Assembly (NCBI GenBank): GCA_017631725.1 | Contig: JAGBSS010000198.1 | Location: 1 to 7,057, forward strand | DNA from: Clostridia bacterium | GTDB lineage: Bacteria > Bacillota > Clostridia > Christensenellales > Borkfalkiaceae | Length of the DNA: 7,057 nucleotides | Direction of reading: 5' to 3' | Shown: in pieces, positions 6,879-7,057 of the stretch | Layout of the letters: every line of letters begins with the position of its first letter | Numbering within the stretch: position 1 is the stretch's first letter | Translations under genes and position numbers: made by a program | The notes under the pieces: generated by a model | What the model saw: only the letters and a program-made list of their open reading frames with translations | Database searches by the model: none | What the model was told of the DNA's origin: nothing

Positions 6879-7057
6879 AGTTAAATTTAATTTTTGAAAC
6901 GTACAGGCTTTCTCGTTTATAAAGTAGTGGCAACGGGTCGCCCTTTTCTAAAAGGTTTTCCGTTTCATTATATTTTTCAACCACCAAAAGCATTACAAGT
7001 AAAGCAGCCGATAACGGAACGGGGTTATATTCGCACGTGTCTACAAAAGCATAGCAT
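6877..7057 (-). CDS. C-terminal fragment of an unidentified protein
   Basis: On the minus strand a frame is open from the window edge (first full codon at 7056) to a TAA at 6879-6877, giving the last 59 residues of a protein whose start is outside the window. It opens with CYAFVDTCEYNPVPLSAALL and has a leucine/valine-rich stretch (ALLVMLLVVEKY, about residues 18-29) that is probably a buried helix rather than a certain membrane span, then a charged tail ending SKIKFN. The frame is supported by the intrinsic terminator placed exactly at its stop. I do not recognise the family. Confidence 0.6.
   Translation of the reverse strand, partial: CYAFVDTCEYNPVPLSAALLVMLLVVEKYNETENLLEKGDPLPLLYKRESLYVSKIKFN

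Overview
This is an AT-rich chromosomal window whose gene content and order (ruvC-ruvA-ruvB-queA-tgt-yajC followed by a small YrzE/TIGR04086-like membrane protein) point to a bacterium of the Bacillota, most likely a Clostridia-type lineage. The zinc-type bacterial Tgt, the strong consensus promoters (TTGAC/T-17-TANAAT) and the AGGAG-like ribosome binding sites agree with this. The exact taxon cannot be named from the sequence alone.

Layout. Positions 1-159 hold the last 52 codons of an unidentified plus-strand gene, closed by an intrinsic terminator at 171-193. A promoter at 208-236 then starts a tight plus-strand operon: ruvC (243-737), ruvA (745-1326), ruvB (1330-2430), queA (2420-3442) and tgt (3453-4592). 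Gaps are 3-10 nt, and ruvB/queA overlap by 11 nt. The first three genes make the complete Holliday-junction branch migration and resolution machine (RuvABC). The next two make the tRNA queuosine enzymes that exchange the base at the wobble position of GUN-anticodon tRNAs (Tgt) and add the epoxycyclopentanediol precursor (QueA). yajC (4675-5136), a Sec-translocase accessory protein, has its own promoter at 4616-4644 and a strong terminator at 5156-5200.

The small four-helix membrane protein gene (5201-5572) begins directly at the end of that terminator, and its only visible ribosome binding site lies inside the 3' arm of the hairpin. It converges on, and overlaps by 8 nt at the stops, a minus-strand M29-family aminopeptidase gene (6788-5565) with a strong promoter of its own (6837-6809). 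Upstream of that, also on the minus strand, is the C-terminal tail of an unidentified protein (7057-6877) with its own terminator (6878-6852).

The genes themselves are well-known housekeeping families, and I see no new defence, mobile or biosynthetic system. The points worth a second look are about expression: a predicted leaderless start for ruvC, a terminator that also hides the ribosome binding site of the next gene, and a convergent pair with no terminator between them, so that the aminopeptidase transcript may run antisense across the whole membrane protein gene up to that same hairpin.
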